This document shows positions 63,458 through 64,000 of a DNA stretch of 64,000 bases, piece after piece (the stretch's first letter is position 1; every line of letters starts with the position of its first letter). Under the pieces are notes generated by a model. It searched no databases. It was not told where the DNA came from and worked only from the letters and a program-made list of their open reading frames with translations. Both the position numbers and the translations under genes were made by a program. Source of the stretch: Sphingomonas sp. RIT328 (GTDB taxonomy: Bacteria > Pseudomonadota > Alphaproteobacteria > Sphingomonadales > Sphingomonadaceae); contig NZ_JFYV01000045.1 in the NCBI RefSeq assembly GCF_000632225.1, positions 1 to 64,000 of the forward strand, given 5' to 3'.

Positions 63458-64000
63458 ATGACGCTTCAGACCGTCGATGTCCCATGCGCCTTGCCAGGCC
63501 TCATGTCGCGCGAAGCCGGCCCGATCGCCGATCCGCTGGCCTGCGACCACCCGGACGACCTGGTCGTCCCAACCACCGCCCGACGCCTCCAGCGTCTCGC
63601 CATCGTCGCCGCCGACGTCGGCGCGCGGTTCGCCCGGGAGGCGATCCCCCACGATCCGGTGGCCTGGCTTCTCGCTCCGCGCGGCCTCTTCGGCGGCGCG
63701 TGCGCTCTCGACGCCTGCCAGGAGCGTGACGCCTTCGTCCGGGCGACCCTGCTCCACGGGCTATCGCTCGGACTGGACGCCGATGGCGACGACATCGACG
63801 CCCTGCTCGCCATGGAAGTGGACGACGATGAGGACGTCATGGGCGAGGAGACGCCGTCGCATGCCCCGCAGGCGTCGCGGGGTTCGGAGCGGCTGTTCAC
63901 CGGCACCGTCGAGGGTCGGGTGGGAGCGGGCGGCCGCTGCCTGCAGGCGTTCTGCGCGACGGTCGCCCCCGACGAGGAGGTATTCCGTCGGCGGCTCAGC
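63458..64000 (+). CDS. Partial gene, possible MbcA/ParS/Xre-type antitoxin-like domain
   Basis: An open frame of 181 codons runs off the window end, so the product is truncated here. It starts at ATG 63458, 7 bases after GAGGAG. Residues about 75-120 (VAWLLAPRGLFGGACALDACQERDAF, read in parts) resemble the C-terminal domain of MbcA/ParS antitoxins, and a long acidic run EVDDDEDVMGEE follows. The N-terminal TTARRLQRLAIVAADVG could be an Xre-like helix. Function is not assigned; the resemblance is weak. Confidence 0.55.
   Translation, partial: MTLQTVDVPCALPGLMSREAGPIADPLACDHPDDLVVPTTARRLQRLAIVAADVGARFAREAIPHDPVAWLLAPRGLFGGACALDACQERDAFVRATLLHGLSLGLDADGDDIDALLAMEVDDDEDVMGEETPSHAPQASRGSERLFTGTVEGRVGAGGRCLQAFCATVAPDEEVFRRRLS

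Larger units (their letters stand above)
52426..64000. mobile_element. Tn7-like transposon, right end outside the window
   Basis: The core is a complete leftward tnsA-tnsB-tnsC-tniQ operon. Its presence, and codon use with many AGG/AGA arginine codons that are rare in the flanking sphingomonad genes, mark 52.6-63 kb as imported. The left limit is placed provisionally at the TGTCAC repeats within the VanZ gene end. No opposite end or target duplication is seen before the window stops, so the ArsR and MbcA-like genes may be cargo or may be host sequence. Confidence 0.7.

Noticed and set aside
1-64000. tRNA, rRNA, CRISPR array or riboswitch
   Set aside because: I looked for T-loop motifs, regular short direct repeats with spacers and known aptamer cores and saw none I could support. 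This was by eye, so a covariance-model scan could still find one.

Overview
The window is high-GC DNA from an alphaproteobacterium, most likely a sphingomonad (Sphingomonas or a close relative). This is inferred from the TonB-receptor / SapC / cupin / tryptophan-halogenase cluster, the many secreted glycoside hydrolases next to TonB-dependent receptors, a Caulobacter-type xylonate dehydratase, and short dispersed palindromes familiar from sphingomonad genomes. No rRNA, tRNA or CRISPR array was found.

Region 1 (1-3.1 kb) is ordinary housekeeping: msrA, galE, a repeat-filled 0.8 kb gap and a PAP2 phosphatase. Region 2 (3.15-20.67 kb) reads as one system for hydroxyproline-rich plant glycoproteins such as extensin. 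It holds a TonB-dependent receptor, a Tat-exported GH127 beta-L-arabinofuranosidase with the Glu-x-Cys...Cys-Cys zinc/nucleophile set, a DUF5695-like secreted protein, two peptidases (DUF885 and M24 Xaa-Pro type), an amino-acid permease, 4-hydroxyproline epimerase, a D-hydroxyproline-type FAD oxidase, a HypD-like deaminase, a pyrroline-2-carboxylate-type reductase and a GntR/FCD regulator. Both divergent promoters carry the same near-palindrome, ATCGTATACGAT, which ties the four transcripts into one candidate regulon.

Region 3 (20.67-50.9 kb) is a large (glucurono)arabinoxylan locus. It has SapC, cupin, a second TonB receptor, a tryptophan-halogenase-like flavoprotein, a CE20-like acetylesterase, a GH3 xylosidase, a GH27 galactosidase, four GH43 enzymes, three alpha/beta-hydrolase esterases, a sugar porter, xylonate dehydratase, xylulokinase and xylose isomerase, plus a second GntR/FCD regulator. 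A second palindrome, TGGTAGCGCTA, recurs in three divergent promoters here and suggests a LacI-family regulator encoded elsewhere. Region 3 ends in a strong hairpin, a family-2 glycosyltransferase and a VanZ-like gene.

Region 4 (about 52.4 kb to the window end) is a Tn7-like mobile element: tnsA-tnsB-tnsC-tniQ in one leftward operon, preceded by a small unknown gene. To its right lie two convergent genes that share a helix-turn-helix / helix-turn-helix / RNase-H-like layout with degenerate DDE residues, then an ArsR regulator and a truncated gene with an MbcA/ParS-like domain. The far end of the element is not in the window. The two DDE-like genes are the least explained part of the sequence.
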